The notes under the pieces are model-generated. The model ran no database searches and was not told the origin of the DNA. It saw nothing but the letters and a program-made list of their open reading frames with translations. From DATKZS01 sp035527835 [NCBI: bacterium] (lineage in GTDB: Bacteria; RBG-13-61-14), in NCBI GenBank assembly GCA_035527835.1, contig DATKZS010000207.1:1-9101 (forward strand): 9,101 bases of DNA. Direction: 5' to 3'. The position numbers and the translations under genes are program-made. Shown one piece after another: positions 1 to 6,521 of this stretch; positions within the stretch are counted from its first letter, which is position 1, and every line of letters begins with the position of its first letter.

Positions 1-167
1 CGGCCGTGGCGGGCCATGAAGTTGATGATCTCGGGCGTGACCTTCTCCGCGGCGCAGCACAGGTCGCCCTCGTTCTCGCGGTCCTCGTCGTCAACCAGGA
101 TGACCATCCTGCCTTCATGGACGTCGTCAATGGCCTGCTCGATGGTGATCTTTCTACTGCCGGACAT
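1..167 (-). CDS. ribB: 3,4-dihydroxy-2-butanone-4-phosphate synthase, N-terminal part (cut by window edge)
   Basis: The first 55 codons of DHBP synthase, which converts ribulose 5-phosphate to 3,4-dihydroxy-2-butanone 4-phosphate plus formate, the four-carbon precursor of riboflavin. Residues 26-36 read [11 protein letters not shown], the acidic metal- and substrate-binding signature of the family, preceded by the typical EGRMVILV strand and followed by [17 protein letters not shown]. The start is the ATG at 167, with a good AAGGAG ribosome binding site (174-179) eight bases upstream. The rest of the gene lies off the left edge, so it cannot be told whether it is a stand-alone ribB or a ribBA fusion with GTP cyclohydrolase II. 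It is the last visible gene of the minus-strand block that also carries ribD and ribE, but is separated from them by two genes and several repeats. Identification is secure. Confidence 0.93.
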   Translation of the reverse strand, partial: MSGSRKITIEQAIDDVHEGRMVILVDDEDRENEGDLCCAAEKVTPEIINFMARHG

Positions 168-190
168 TTTATTACTCCTTTATGCGAACG

Positions 191-265
191 AACCTCTTAA
201 GAGGTTTGTGGTTTTTGGTTTTTGGTTTGTAGTTAACCACAAACCACAAACCATAAACCGCAAAC
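191..265. repeat. GTTTGTGG-type inverted repeat (cruciform) plus 16-bp perfect palindrome
   Basis: Two structures sit side by side. AACCTCTTAAGAGGTT (191-206) is a perfect 16-bp palindrome. Overlapping its end, bases 204-234 and 235-265 form two 31-base arms that match at 27 of 31 positions with no loop between them; each arm is built of GGTTTGTG/GGTTTTTG-like units with a period of 7 to 8 bases. The right arm ends on the first base of the radical SAM stop codon (265-267), and the palindrome lies 23 bases upstream of the ribB start codon. The repeat therefore fills almost the whole gap between these genes. It could be an intergenic repeat of a multi-copy family or a transcript-processing hairpin. 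There is no strong U-tract, so a terminator call is not justified. Confidence 0.8.
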
Positions 266-1716
266 TATTCATCGGGCGGCACGAAGCGGCTCCTGGCGAG
301 ATAGGTGGTCCAGACGTGGCGGAGGTTGTAATGGATCACTTCCCACGCGCTGAGCCGGTGCGTGCCTTTGTAATTTATGGCGAAACTGCCCAGGAACAGG
401 ATATCAAAAAGGGGATTCGGGGGCAAGGCGCACAACCTGGCGATGAGCGGGATGAGCCGGGGGAACCAGAGGCCGAAGAGGAAGAGCTTCTGGAGATTGT
501 GGAAGCGGGCGGTGTCTTTTTGCTGGAACGGCGAGAAGGCGAAGTATGACATTTTCTCGCGGCCGCCGAGCTTATCGGGTTCCTTGATCAGCCCCTGTTG
601 CACCAGCCGGTCGGTCATGGCGGTGCCTGGAAAGGGCTGGAACAGGGCGGTGACGGCATGCCGGTTCTTGACCCGGATGTTGAGGCGCAGGGTGGCGAGT
701 CCCTGCTCGAAGGTCTCGCCGGGGATGTTCAAGATGTTATAGCTCTGGGCGGTGATGCCGTGGCGGTGGAGAATCTCGGTCCCGCGGGCGATGTCGTCAT
801 TGGACATGTTGCGGCCGAGGACCTGCTCGCGGGTCTCCGGGTCCGCGGTCTCGAGTCCGTACCATGAGGTGTAGCAGCCGGCGTCGGCGAGCAGGGCGGC
901 CTTGTCGTCGCTCATGGCGTCAATGCGGCAGGTGCAGAAGAAGGGGATGCCGATCTCTTGCTGGTACCGGGGCAGGAACTCCTGGAGCCAGGAGAGCTTC
1001 AGGGTGAACAGGTCGTCGTTAAAGCCCAGGATGCGGGCCGGATAGGTCTGGAGAACGGCCTTGATCTCGGCGAGCAGATAGGCGGGCGACTTGAAGCGGA
1101 CGTAATGGCCGGGGTTGTCGTAGAGGGCGCGCAGCCCGCGGTTGGCGCAATAGCCGCAGTCGTAGGGGCAGCCGCGGCCGGCCATGAAGAGCTTGATGGG
1201 GAAGTCGCGGAAGTATTGGTAGCGTCCGAGGTAGAGGTCCTTGTCCGGGAAGGGCAGGGTGTCCAGGTCCTGGATCAGGCCGCCGACCGGGTTCTGGCTG
1301 AGCTCGCCGCCCTGGTTATAGGCGAGCGCGGGCACGGAGTGGATGTCCTCACCCCGCGTCACGCGGTCCATGAGCTCGAGCGTGGAGTACTCGGCCTCCC
1401 CCCGGATGACGCCGTCCACGCCCGGCTCCAGGGCCAGGCGGGGATGGAAGGTGGGGTCAATGCCGCCCAGGATGACGAGCGCGCGGGTCCTTTTTTTGAG
1501 GGCCTGGGCCCAGAGCAGGGCCTCCGCCCGCTCGACGGTGGTGAGCCCGATGCCGATGACGTCGGGGTCGGCGCGGAGGATGGCGGCCATGGGGTCCTGC
1601 TCGAACCCGGGCACGGCCAGGGCCGAGGAGTGGCCGTGGGCGCGGAGCACCGCGGCGATGGACTGGGTCCCGTGCAGCTCGTATTCGTTGAGTTGTAAAA
1701 AAACTATTTTTGCCAT
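265..1716 (-). CDS. B12-binding-type radical SAM protein
   Basis: A 483-residue protein with an N-terminal Rossmann-like cobalamin-binding-type domain (about residues 1-150) and a central radical SAM TIM barrel (about 175-380). The cluster motif is C183-PYD-C187-GY-C190 (CxxxCxxC), which would bind the [4Fe-4S] cluster that cleaves S-adenosylmethionine. [10 protein letters not shown] (81-90) and VIRGEAEYS (103-111) are typical of the B12-binding half. The cobalamin-ligand motif DxHxxG is not intact (ELHGTQ at 13-18), so cobalamin binding is uncertain. The C-terminal part (about 410-483) is rich in aromatic and hydrophobic residues, including [18 protein letters not shown], and may touch the membrane. 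Class members methylate unreactive carbons or act in lipid, cofactor or antibiotic synthesis; the substrate here is unknown. It starts at ATG 1716 with no clear ribosome binding site and lies between ribE and ribB with repeats on both sides. It has no established link to riboflavin. Confidence 0.85.
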   Translation of the reverse strand: MAKIVFLQLNEYELHGTQSIAAVLRAHGHSSALAVPGFEQDPMAAILRADPDVIGIGLTTVERAEALLWAQALKKRTRALVILGGIDPTFHPRLALEPGVDGVIRGEAEYSTLELMDRVTRGEDIHSVPALAYNQGGELSQNPVGGLIQDLDTLPFPDKDLYLGRYQYFRDFPIKLFMAGRGCPYDCGYCANRGLRALYDNPGHYVRFKSPAYLLAEIKAVLQTYPARILGFNDDLFTLKLSWLQEFLPRYQQEIGIPFFCTCRIDAMSDDKAALLADAGCYTSWYGLETADPETREQVLGRNMSNDDIARGTEILHRHGITAQSYNILNIPGETFEQGLATLRLNIRVKNRHAVTALFQPFPGTAMTDRLVQQGLIKEPDKLGGREKMSYFAFSPFQQKDTARFHNLQKLFLFGLWFPRLIPLIARLCALPPNPLFDILFLGSFAINYKGTHRLSAWEVIHYNLRHVWTTYLARSRFVPPDE

Positions 1717-1728
1717 GGGAGGTTTTAA

Positions 1729-1817
1729 AACCGCAGAGACGCAGAGAACGCAGAGAAGAATTTATTTTTTAAAAAACAGAATTGATTTACTCTGCGTTCT
1801 CTTAAGTCTCTGCGGTT
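1729..1817. repeat. CGCAGAGA-type inverted repeat
   Basis: The left arm (1729-1755) starts AACCGCAGAGAC and ends AGAACGCAGAG. The right arm (1790-1817) is its reverse complement except for a 4-to-5 base core (GCAG against TTAAG). The arms thus pair over 12 plus 11 bases. The 34-base centre is AT-rich and contains a TTTTTTAAAAAA palindrome. The element fills the 117-base gap between the stop of the hypothetical gene (1834) and the start of the radical SAM gene (1716). Repeats of the CGCAGAGACGCAGAG kind are, from memory, common between genes in many environmental bacteria. Transcribed in either direction it would form a long hairpin; a role in mRNA ends or stability is possible but not shown. 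Confidence 0.85.
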
Positions 1818-1833
1818 AGTTAATTGCATCACT

Positions 1834-2604
1834 CTATTGAAGGAACTGGTCCAGCTCTTCGCGGGTGAGGAAGTTGATTTCGGGGTCATCGAGGTCGAGT
1901 CCGACCCTTTGCTCCATTCCCTGGTCGTCCTTGATGGTGAAGATCCAGACGCGGGAGTCGTCGTCCTTGATCAGCTTGGTCCAGACCTCGTCGCCGCAGC
2001 GCTTCACCGTCTCCCGGACCAGGTAGATTTTCGAGGGCTTCACATTGAGCGAGCTGGCGTGGGATGCCGGGAACTGGATGGCCACCACGCCCTCCGCCGA
2101 GAGCTCGCGCCGGGCGGGCTCCGGCTCGTCCTCCAGCGAGCTGTAGTAGTCCAGGGCGAAGCGCTCGAACCATTCGTCGTCCTCCAGATACACCACCATG
2201 CCGTAGGTCTCGCCGGCGAGGGGGGCCTCGTCCCAGAACATCTGGGCGTGCTCGGTCGGGCCGGGCGACTCGGCCAGGACGCGGAAGAGCTCGGAGAGGT
2301 ACTTGAGTCCCTCCCGGTTGGCGGTGATCACCGGGCCCTCCTGCGGGTCGGTGGCGATGTGAATGGCGGCGGCCTCGGAGATGGGCACGATCTCGCGGAC
2401 CACGTCGCGGCTGACCTGGGCGGCGCCCAGCTTGTCGGCGGCGTGGGCCAGGAAGGCGTTGCACCACCGGTCGCGGGCCAGGTGGGTCTCCGCGTAGGCG
2501 ATGCACCTCTGGTAGGCCGTCTCCCGCCCCTCGGTATGGGTCAGGTCAATGCCGGAAGCCAGCTCCTCGATCACCTTGTCCCAGTTCTTTTGCTTTTGTT
2601 CCAT
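1834..2604 (-). CDS. hypothetical acidic protein, 256 residues
   Basis: A protein I do not recognise. It has no signal peptide, no membrane segment and no cysteine cluster, so it is probably cytosolic; it is strongly acidic. The first 75 residues look helical (KVIEELASG..., a YAETHLARDRWCNAFLAHAADKLG stretch, given here in part). The middle carries a DDEWFERFALDYYSSLEDE-like acidic, aromatic segment around 142-160. The C-terminal third looks like mixed beta structure ending in EINFLTREELDQFLQ. C-rich third codon positions match the neighbouring minus-strand genes, which supports a real coding region. The start is ATG 2604; the region just upstream (GAGCGAG) is only a weak ribosome binding site. 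It sits between ribE and the radical SAM gene, isolated by repeats on both sides. No function can be inferred beyond possible co-transcription. Confidence 0.7.
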   Translation of the reverse strand: MEQKQKNWDKVIEELASGIDLTHTEGRETAYQRCIAYAETHLARDRWCNAFLAHAADKLGAAQVSRDVVREIVPISEAAAIHIATDPQEGPVITANREGLKYLSELFRVLAESPGPTEHAQMFWDEAPLAGETYGMVVYLEDDEWFERFALDYYSSLEDEPEPARRELSAEGVVAIQFPASHASSLNVKPSKIYLVRETVKRCGDEVWTKLIKDDDSRVWIFTIKDDQGMEQRVGLDLDDPEINFLTREELDQFLQ

Positions 2605-2942
2605 TTGTCTCGCTCACTGTCAATGATAATAACAGATTTCTCCTCGCCGGCCTCGGGATCGAGCCCGATTCATCGGGCTTTCCTTCTGACGTACAGGCCC
2701 GCCATTTATGGCGGGTATCTAGGGGCGACAACAACTGGGGAAGGGCGTTTTAACGTCCTTCTCCGGCCCCGGGCTTTAAGCCCCAGGATAAATCCTTTAT
2801 TTCGAGAACCCCGTTGAAACGGGGTCCGAAGCCAGGCTGCGCTGCCCCTTCAACCCGCGCTAAAGCACGGGCCTACACTTGAATTCAAGGCCGGTAAACC
2901 GGCCTCCCCACGTCCGCAGCCGCCCACCTCGTTACGAATGAC
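2605..2942. repeat. array of small hairpins with 8-bp arms and 2-base loops
   Basis: This 338-base gap between the 3' end of ribE and the next gene has no coding region but is packed with small hairpins of one design: 8-base arms around a 2-base loop. Examples are AGCCCGAT-TC-ATCGGGCT (2662-2679), CCCGCCAT-TT-ATGGCGGG (2698-2715), ACCCCGTT-GA-AACGGGGT (2808-2825), CCCGCGCT-AA-AGCACGGG (2854-2871, one mismatch) and AGGCCGGT-AA-ACCGGCCT (2888-2905). A longer one at 2737-2764 has the same 8-2-8 centre with G-T wobbles. GGGCTT-T-AAGCCC (2771-2783) is a shorter relative. In every 8-2-8 case the loop is flanked by T on the left and A on the right. The stems share no sequence, so this is a family of architecture, not of sequence. 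No FMN riboswitch consensus was found here. Confidence 0.8.
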
Positions 2943-3590
2943 CTAAATAAACCCTTCCTCCATGAGTTTTTTCATGAGCTCGGCGTCATCGGAGCCGGGC
3001 CTGGATTTTCCGAGCAGCCGCGCGACGTACTTTCCGATGAGGTCGGTTTCCAGGTTAACCTCATCTCCGGTTTTTTTCCAGCCCAGGGTGGTGCGGGCCA
3101 GGGTCTCGGGGATGATCATCATGGAGAAGCGGTCATTGGTGAAGGTATTCACGGTGAGGCTCACGCCGTCCACGGCGATGGAGCCTTTCTCGATGACGAG
3201 CGCCATGACCTCGCGGGGGGCGGCGATGGTGACGATGGCGAACTCGCCCCGCGGCCGGCGCTCGGCGATCTTTCCGACGGCGTCCACGTGGCCGGAGACC
3301 AGGTGTCCGCCGAGGCGGCCGCCCAATCTGAGCGCTCGCTCCAGGTTGACGCGGGTCCCGGCGCGGGCTGCTTTAAGGGTCGAGCGCGAAAGCGACTCGC
3401 CGCTCACGTCCACCTTGAAGCCGTCGGCGGTGACGGCGGTGGCGGTGAGGCACAGTCCGTCCACGGCCACCGAGTCGCCCTTAGCGAGCTCGTAAGGCCC
3501 GGGCGCGGTCGAGACCTCCAGCACCACGCCAGGACCCTTCTGGACTTGGGCTTTGATGATGCCAGTGCGCTCGATCAGACCGGTGAACAT
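2943..3590 (-). CDS. ribE: riboflavin synthase, alpha-chain type
   Basis: Riboflavin synthase catalyses the last step of the pathway: two molecules of 6,7-dimethyl-8-ribityllumazine give one riboflavin and one pyrimidine that is recycled. The 215-residue length is usual. The protein starts with the hallmark MFTGLIE and shows the internal duplication of the family: GDSVAVDGLCLTA (38-50) in the first barrel and KGSIAVDGVSLTVN (135-148) in the second, with GGHLVSGHVD (94-103) between them. The start is ATG 3590, although the frame stays open upstream through the repeat; the MFTG start and a GGAGGG about 12 bases before it decide the choice. It lies downstream of ribD, separated from it by 103 bases of hairpin repeats, and would be read from the same transcript unless those hairpins stop it. 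The C-terminal tail (SRPGSDDAELMKKLMEEGFI) is ordinary for the family. Confidence 0.96.
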   Translation of the reverse strand: MFTGLIERTGIIKAQVQKGPGVVLEVSTAPGPYELAKGDSVAVDGLCLTATAVTADGFKVDVSGESLSRSTLKAARAGTRVNLERALRLGGRLGGHLVSGHVDAVGKIAERRPRGEFAIVTIAAPREVMALVIEKGSIAVDGVSLTVNTFTNDRFSMMIIPETLARTTLGWKKTGDEVNLETDLIGKYVARLLGKSRPGSDDAELMKKLMEEGFI

Positions 3591-3614
3591 TTTACTTGTT
3601 GGCCCTCCAGTGGT

Positions 3615-3692
3615 GGGCCCGACACTCCGGTCGGGCCGTCCGCGCGGGGCAGGAGTGCCCCGGCCGCCTATCCGCGGGGCAGGAGTGCCCCG
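3615..3692. repeat. three hairpins with a conserved ACTCC loop, ribD-ribE spacer
   Basis: Two direct copies of GCGGGGCAGGAGTGCCCC (3644-3661 and 3674-3691) lie 30 bases apart. The second folds as GCGGGGC-AGGAGT-GCCCCGC (3674-3692). A third hairpin, GGCCCGAC-ACTCCG-GTCGGGCC (3616-3636 with flanks), points the other way. It has a wholly different stem but nearly the same loop (ACTCCG against ACTCCT on the reverse strand). The copies therefore keep the loop and vary the stem. The outermost repeat runs straight into the ribD stop codon at 3694-3696. These fill the 103-base gap between ribD and ribE. Confidence 0.82.
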
Positions 3693-3693
3693 C

Positions 3694-4818
3694 CTACCGA
3701 TTATCATTAACGACTTTTGCGGTAATCATCAAGTCGGCGCCGATCCTGCGCGCCTTGACGCCGGCGAGGGCGATGGCGTCGGCGATCCTGGGCGGCCCAA
3801 TGCCTCCGGTCACGGAGATGCCGCCGCCCATGATTTTCGGGGCGATGAACAGCACGAGCTCGTCCACCACTCCAGCCCGGAGCGCCGCGCCGAACAGGCC
3901 GGATCCGCCTTCCAGGAGCACGCTCGCGATCTTGCGCGCTCCGAGCTCGCGCATGACGGCCCTGATGTCCGCGCGGCCTCCACGGTCCTTTTTCACGATG
4001 ACCACCTCGGCGCCGGCCCTTAGGAAGGCCTCGACCTTTTTTACGGGCGCGAGCGCGGTGCAGAAGATGAGCGGTCCCCCGCCGGCGGGCGTCTTCATGA
4101 ATTTGCTCGAGATTGGAATGTCGAGGGCGCTGGTCACGACCACGGGCCGGGGCTGGCGGGCCCGGCTCCGGGCATGGCCTTCAGGCCGAGCGGTGAGGCG
4201 GGGATCGTCTCGCCGGACCGTGCCCGCTCCGACCATGACGGCTTGCGTCACGGCGCGGAGCTTGTGGACCTCCTCGCGCGCGGGCTTGCCGCTCACCCAT
4301 TTGGAGTCGCCGGAGGCCGCGGCGATCTTTCCGTCCATGGTCATGGCGGCCTTCATGGTGACGAACGGCGCGCGGGCGGTGATGAACTTGATGAAGACGC
4401 GGTTTAATTCGCGGCACTCGTCTTCGAGCACTCCGCGCACCACCTCGATCCCGGCCTTTTCAAGTTTACGGAAGCCCTTGCCCGCGACCAGCGGATTGGG
4501 GTCTCGCATGCCCGCGGCCACGCGCTTTATTCCGGCGGCGATCACGGCGTCGGCGCAGGGCGGGGTGCGGCCGAAGTGGGAGCAGGGTTCGAGGTTGAGG
4601 ATGAGGTCGGCGCCCCGGGCCCTGGCCCCGGCCTTTTTGAGGGCGTTGACCTCGGCGTGCGGCCCGCCGGGCCTCTCGAAATAGCCCTCGGCCACGAGCC
4701 GGCCGTTCTTGACGACCACGGCGCCGACCATGGGATAGTGCTCGACGCTGCCGTGGGCCCTTTTCGCCAGGGCCAGCGCGCGTTTCATCCAGCGGAGGTC
4801 ATCCGTCCGGACGGTCAT
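3694..4818 (-). CDS. ribD: bifunctional diaminohydroxyphosphoribosylaminopyrimidine deaminase / 5-amino-6-(5-phosphoribosylamino)uracil reductase
   Basis: RibD carries out the second and third steps of riboflavin synthesis: deamination of the pyrimidine ring, then NADPH-dependent reduction of the ribosyl side chain. The 374-residue length fits the fused enzyme. The N-terminal deaminase domain has the zinc motifs H54-A-E56 ([10 protein letters not shown]) and C79 with C88 ([16 protein letters not shown]). The C-terminal reductase domain begins near [15 protein letters not shown] (152-166) and shows [16 protein letters not shown] (174-189), [14 protein letters not shown] (196-209) and [10 protein letters not shown] (301-310). 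The start is ATG 4818, overlapping the nrdR stop by four bases (ATGA). There is no strong ribosome binding site of its own, so translational coupling is likely. The frame is open far upstream, inside nrdR, but that part is not RibD-like. The stop codon TAG lies at the edge of the downstream repeat, so the last residue or two may derive from the repeat. Confidence 0.96.
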   Translation of the reverse strand: MTVRTDDLRWMKRALALAKRAHGSVEHYPMVGAVVVKNGRLVAEGYFERPGGPHAEVNALKKAGARARGADLILNLEPCSHFGRTPPCADAVIAAGIKRVAAGMRDPNPLVAGKGFRKLEKAGIEVVRGVLEDECRELNRVFIKFITARAPFVTMKAAMTMDGKIAAASGDSKWVSGKPAREEVHKLRAVTQAVMVGAGTVRRDDPRLTARPEGHARSRARQPRPVVVTSALDIPISSKFMKTPAGGGPLIFCTALAPVKKVEAFLRAGAEVVIVKKDRGGRADIRAVMRELGARKIASVLLEGGSGLFGAALRAGVVDELVLFIAPKIMGGGISVTGGIGPPRIADAIALAGVKARRIGADLMITAKVVNDNR

Positions 4819-5294
4819 ACCTGTTTCTTGGCCTCCTCTTTCTGGCGCTGCAGTAGGTCGCGCAACTCTTCCATGAAGTGGTGGGCGTCCTTGAAGGACC
4901 GGTAGACGGAGGCGAAGCGGACGTAGGCCACGTGGTCGAGCTTGAAAAGCTCCTGCATGATGGCCTCGCCGACCACGCTGGAGGGAATTTCCTTGTCGCC
5001 GGACTCCTGGACCTTGAGCTCGATCTTCTCGGCGATCTTTTCCAGGACGGTGATGGAGATGGGGCGCTTCTCGCAGGCCTTTTTCAGGCCGATGATGATC
5101 TTCATGCGGTCGAAGGGCTCGCGCCGGCCGTCCTTCTTGATGACCAGCGGCAGCACCTCCTCGATGCGCTCGTAGGTGGTGAAGCGGCGGCCGCATTCCA
5201 GACACTCGCGGCGGCGGCGGATCACCAGGCCGTCCTTGCTCATGCGCGAGTCAATGACCTTGTTTTCCATATCCTGGCAGAATGGACACTTCAT
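4815..5294 (-). CDS. nrdR: transcriptional repressor NrdR
   Basis: NrdR senses nucleotides through an ATP-cone and represses ribonucleotide reductase genes. The 159-residue protein has the N-terminal zinc ribbon C3-PF-C6 ... C31-LE-C34, the arginine-rich DNA-binding stretch [20 protein letters not shown] (24-43), and the ATP-cone domain from about [16 protein letters not shown] (51-66) to the family signature [13 protein letters not shown] (122-134). It starts at ATG 5294 and overlaps the comEB stop by four bases. A very strong purine-rich ribosome binding site (GGAGG at 5304-5308 within a longer purine run) precedes it. It overlaps ribD by four bases at its other end. No typical NrdR box was noticed in this window, so its targets lie elsewhere. 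The pairing with a dCMP deaminase gene suggests a shared theme of deoxynucleotide balance. Confidence 0.97.
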   Translation of the reverse strand: MKCPFCQDMENKVIDSRMSKDGLVIRRRRECLECGRRFTTYERIEEVLPLVIKKDGRREPFDRMKIIIGLKKACEKRPISITVLEKIAEKIELKVQESGDKEIPSSVVGEAIMQELFKLDHVAYVRFASVYRSFKDAHHFMEELRDLLQRQKEEAKKQV

Positions 5295-5785
5295 TTTCCC
5301 TCTCCTCCCTCGTAGCGCCGTAACCGGATCGGCGCGTCCTGCAAGAGCTTTTCCGCCAACGGGTCCGGATACCCGTCCTCGAACACGATCTCGTCAATCC
5401 CCGCGTTGATCAGCATCTTGGTGCAGATGGAGCAGGGCAGGTTGGTGCAATAGAGGGTGGCGCCCTTGATCGAGACCCCGTGGTACGCGGCCTGGATGAT
5501 GGCGTTCTGCTCGGCGTGCAGCCCGCGGCAGATCTCGGCGCGCTCGCCGGAGGGGACATTAAGCTCCTGGCGCAGGCAGCCGGTCTCGGCGCAGTGTTTG
5601 AGCCCGGTGGGAGCGCCGTTGTAGCCGGTGGCCAGGACGCGCTTGTCCTTGACCAGGAGGGCGCCCACGGCGCGGCGCAGGCAGGTGGCCCGCTTCCCCA
5701 CCAGCCGGGCGATGGCCATAAAATATTCGTCCCAGCCGGGCCGGCTCTCGGGATCGGGCGGATCGGGGGCAATATGCTCGGACAT
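5291..5785 (-). CDS. comEB: dCMP deaminase (ComEB-like)
   Basis: A zinc-dependent deaminase that converts dCMP to dUMP, feeding dTTP synthesis. Numbered from a GTG at 5794, the 167-residue form shows the catalytic HAE (H93, E95 in GLHAEQNAI) and P-C-x-x-C (C121, C124 in [10 protein letters not shown]) of the family, plus [13 protein letters not shown] (57-69) and the C-terminal region typical of dCMP deaminases rather than RibD or cytidine deaminase. Two starts are possible: ATG 5785, used here, and GTG 5794. The predicted promoter ends only 6 bases before the GTG, so the mRNA would have either a leader of about 9 bases before the ATG or be leaderless at the GTG; neither start has a clear ribosome binding site. 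It is the first gene of the comEB-nrdR-ribD chain. Confidence 0.93.
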   Translation of the reverse strand: MSEHIAPDPPDPESRPGWDEYFMAIARLVGKRATCLRRAVGALLVKDKRVLATGYNGAPTGLKHCAETGCLRQELNVPSGERAEICRGLHAEQNAIIQAAYHGVSIKGATLYCTNLPCSICTKMLINAGIDEIVFEDGYPDPLAEKLLQDAPIRLRRYEGGEGK

Positions 5786-5800
5786 GTTCTGCACGGATTA

Positions 5801-5829
5801 ATTTTATCTTGTTCGGGGCGGGTTTTCAA
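5801..5829 (-). promoter_or_regulatory. sigma70-type promoter for comEB-nrdR-ribD
   Basis: On the minus strand a -35 box TTGAAA (5829-5824) and a -10 box TAAAAT (5806-5801) are separated by 17 bases. Both match the consensus at five of six positions. It lies in the 62-base gap downstream of the 188-residue protein gene, 15 bases before the ATG of comEB. It implies that the block beginning with comEB is transcribed separately from the gene upstream. Confidence 0.68.
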
Positions 5830-5856
5830 ACGGCGGTCGAGGCGGATGCGCCGGGA

Positions 5857-6423
5857 TTACACTTGCCACGAAACGTCCATGGTACTGATTATCCTGTCGG
5901 GCTCATTGGCGGTGGTGACTTTGATGCCGAGGAAGGTATGGCCGGAGAGCTCGATCAGGCGCTCGACCATGCCGGAAATCTGGATGATGTACACGGGGAT
6001 TCCGACCTCCTCCGGGAGGGAATAGATATGCACCAGGAGACGGCCGGGGCCTTGGTCCTCGGTATTGAAGGCGTCGAAATTATAAAATCTCTTCTGGATC
6101 CAGATGTATTTTTCCAGGGTATTGCGGGGCTTGTCCTTGCTCACCATTCCCGGGTGGTCGGCATGGAGCCGGTCGGCGATGGATTTGCCGAAGGCGCGGA
6201 GGAGCTCATTGTTTTCCTTGGCCACGAGCTTGAACACGGCGAGGCCGATGCGCTGGAAAAAGCCGATGGGATACCAGGAGCCGGGAAGGACCATCTGCTT
6301 GATCAGCGCCATGTCCTCAGGCAAGAGGTATCGGTCCCAGGGCTGATCCGGCGTGGCCCTGACCATTCTGACATAATCAATGACTACACTGCCCTTGACG
6401 CTGCGGTTCGATGGTGTTCCCAT
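5857..6423 (-). CDS. TIGR02265/DUF2378-like protein (V4R-like fold)
   Basis: A 188-residue protein of a family found chiefly in myxobacteria and other environmental bacteria, related in fold to 4-vinyl-reductase/heme-NO-binding-like sensor domains. It shows the family layout: an opening KGSVVIDYVRM (10-20), a linker with YLLPED (32-37), the motif SWYP (49-52), a long helical middle with LLRAFGKSIADR (74-85), and a C-terminal half ending in beta strands with VERLIELSGHTFLGIKVTT (153-171) and MDVSW (182-186). The cysteine motif present in some V4R domains is absent. A good promoter 19 bases upstream of ATG 6423 supports this start. It has no enzymatic motif that I can see; a small-molecule or protein-binding role is usual to propose for the family but is not proven. 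Family assignment is from recall of the motif pattern. Confidence 0.65.
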   Translation of the reverse strand: MGTPSNRSVKGSVVIDYVRMVRATPDQPWDRYLLPEDMALIKQMVLPGSWYPIGFFQRIGLAVFKLVAKENNELLRAFGKSIADRLHADHPGMVSKDKPRNTLEKYIWIQKRFYNFDAFNTEDQGPGRLLVHIYSLPEEVGIPVYIIQISGMVERLIELSGHTFLGIKVTTANEPDRIISTMDVSWQV

Positions 6424-6441
6424 GATTGCAACCTGGGATGC

Positions 6442-6469
6442 ATTTTATCCCTTGGCTGTCGAATGTCAA
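6442..6469 (-). promoter_or_regulatory. sigma70-type promoter for the TIGR02265-like gene
   Basis: On the minus strand a perfect -35 box TTGACA (6469-6464) and a -10 box TAAAAT (6447-6442) are 16 bases apart. The -10 box ends 18 bases before the ATG at 6423, giving a leader of roughly 10 to 12 bases. This also rules out a start further upstream. Confidence 0.72.
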
Positions 6470-6521
6470 GCCTCTCTTCTTGGCCCAGAATCTTTAAGCT
6501 TTTTCTCCCCTCGCGCCCTAA

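Noticed and set aside
958-1698. Long plus-strand open frame opposite the radical SAM gene
   Set aside because: It is the antisense shadow of a clearly identified gene; valine-, glycine- and alanine-rich low-complexity composition and no recognisable motif.
2616-2621. TTGACA on the minus strand just before the hypothetical gene as a -35 box
   Set aside because: It lies 11 bases before the ATG, so the -10 box would fall inside the gene, and no suitable box is present there.
2662-2685. Rho-independent terminator at the AGCCCGAT hairpin
   Set aside because: The pyrimidine tail (TTCCTTCT) is on the plus strand, whereas the neighbouring genes are read on the minus strand, and it is interrupted by C.
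1837-2817. 326-residue plus-strand frame opposite the hypothetical gene and running into the hairpin array
   Set aside because: Composition is typical of antisense frames in GC-rich DNA. It runs through intergenic hairpins, and the minus-strand frame has the codon pattern of its neighbours.
2605-2942. FMN riboswitch in the riboflavin block
   Set aside because: The conserved riboswitch core elements were looked for and not found here or in front of comEB; the region consists of small independent hairpins.
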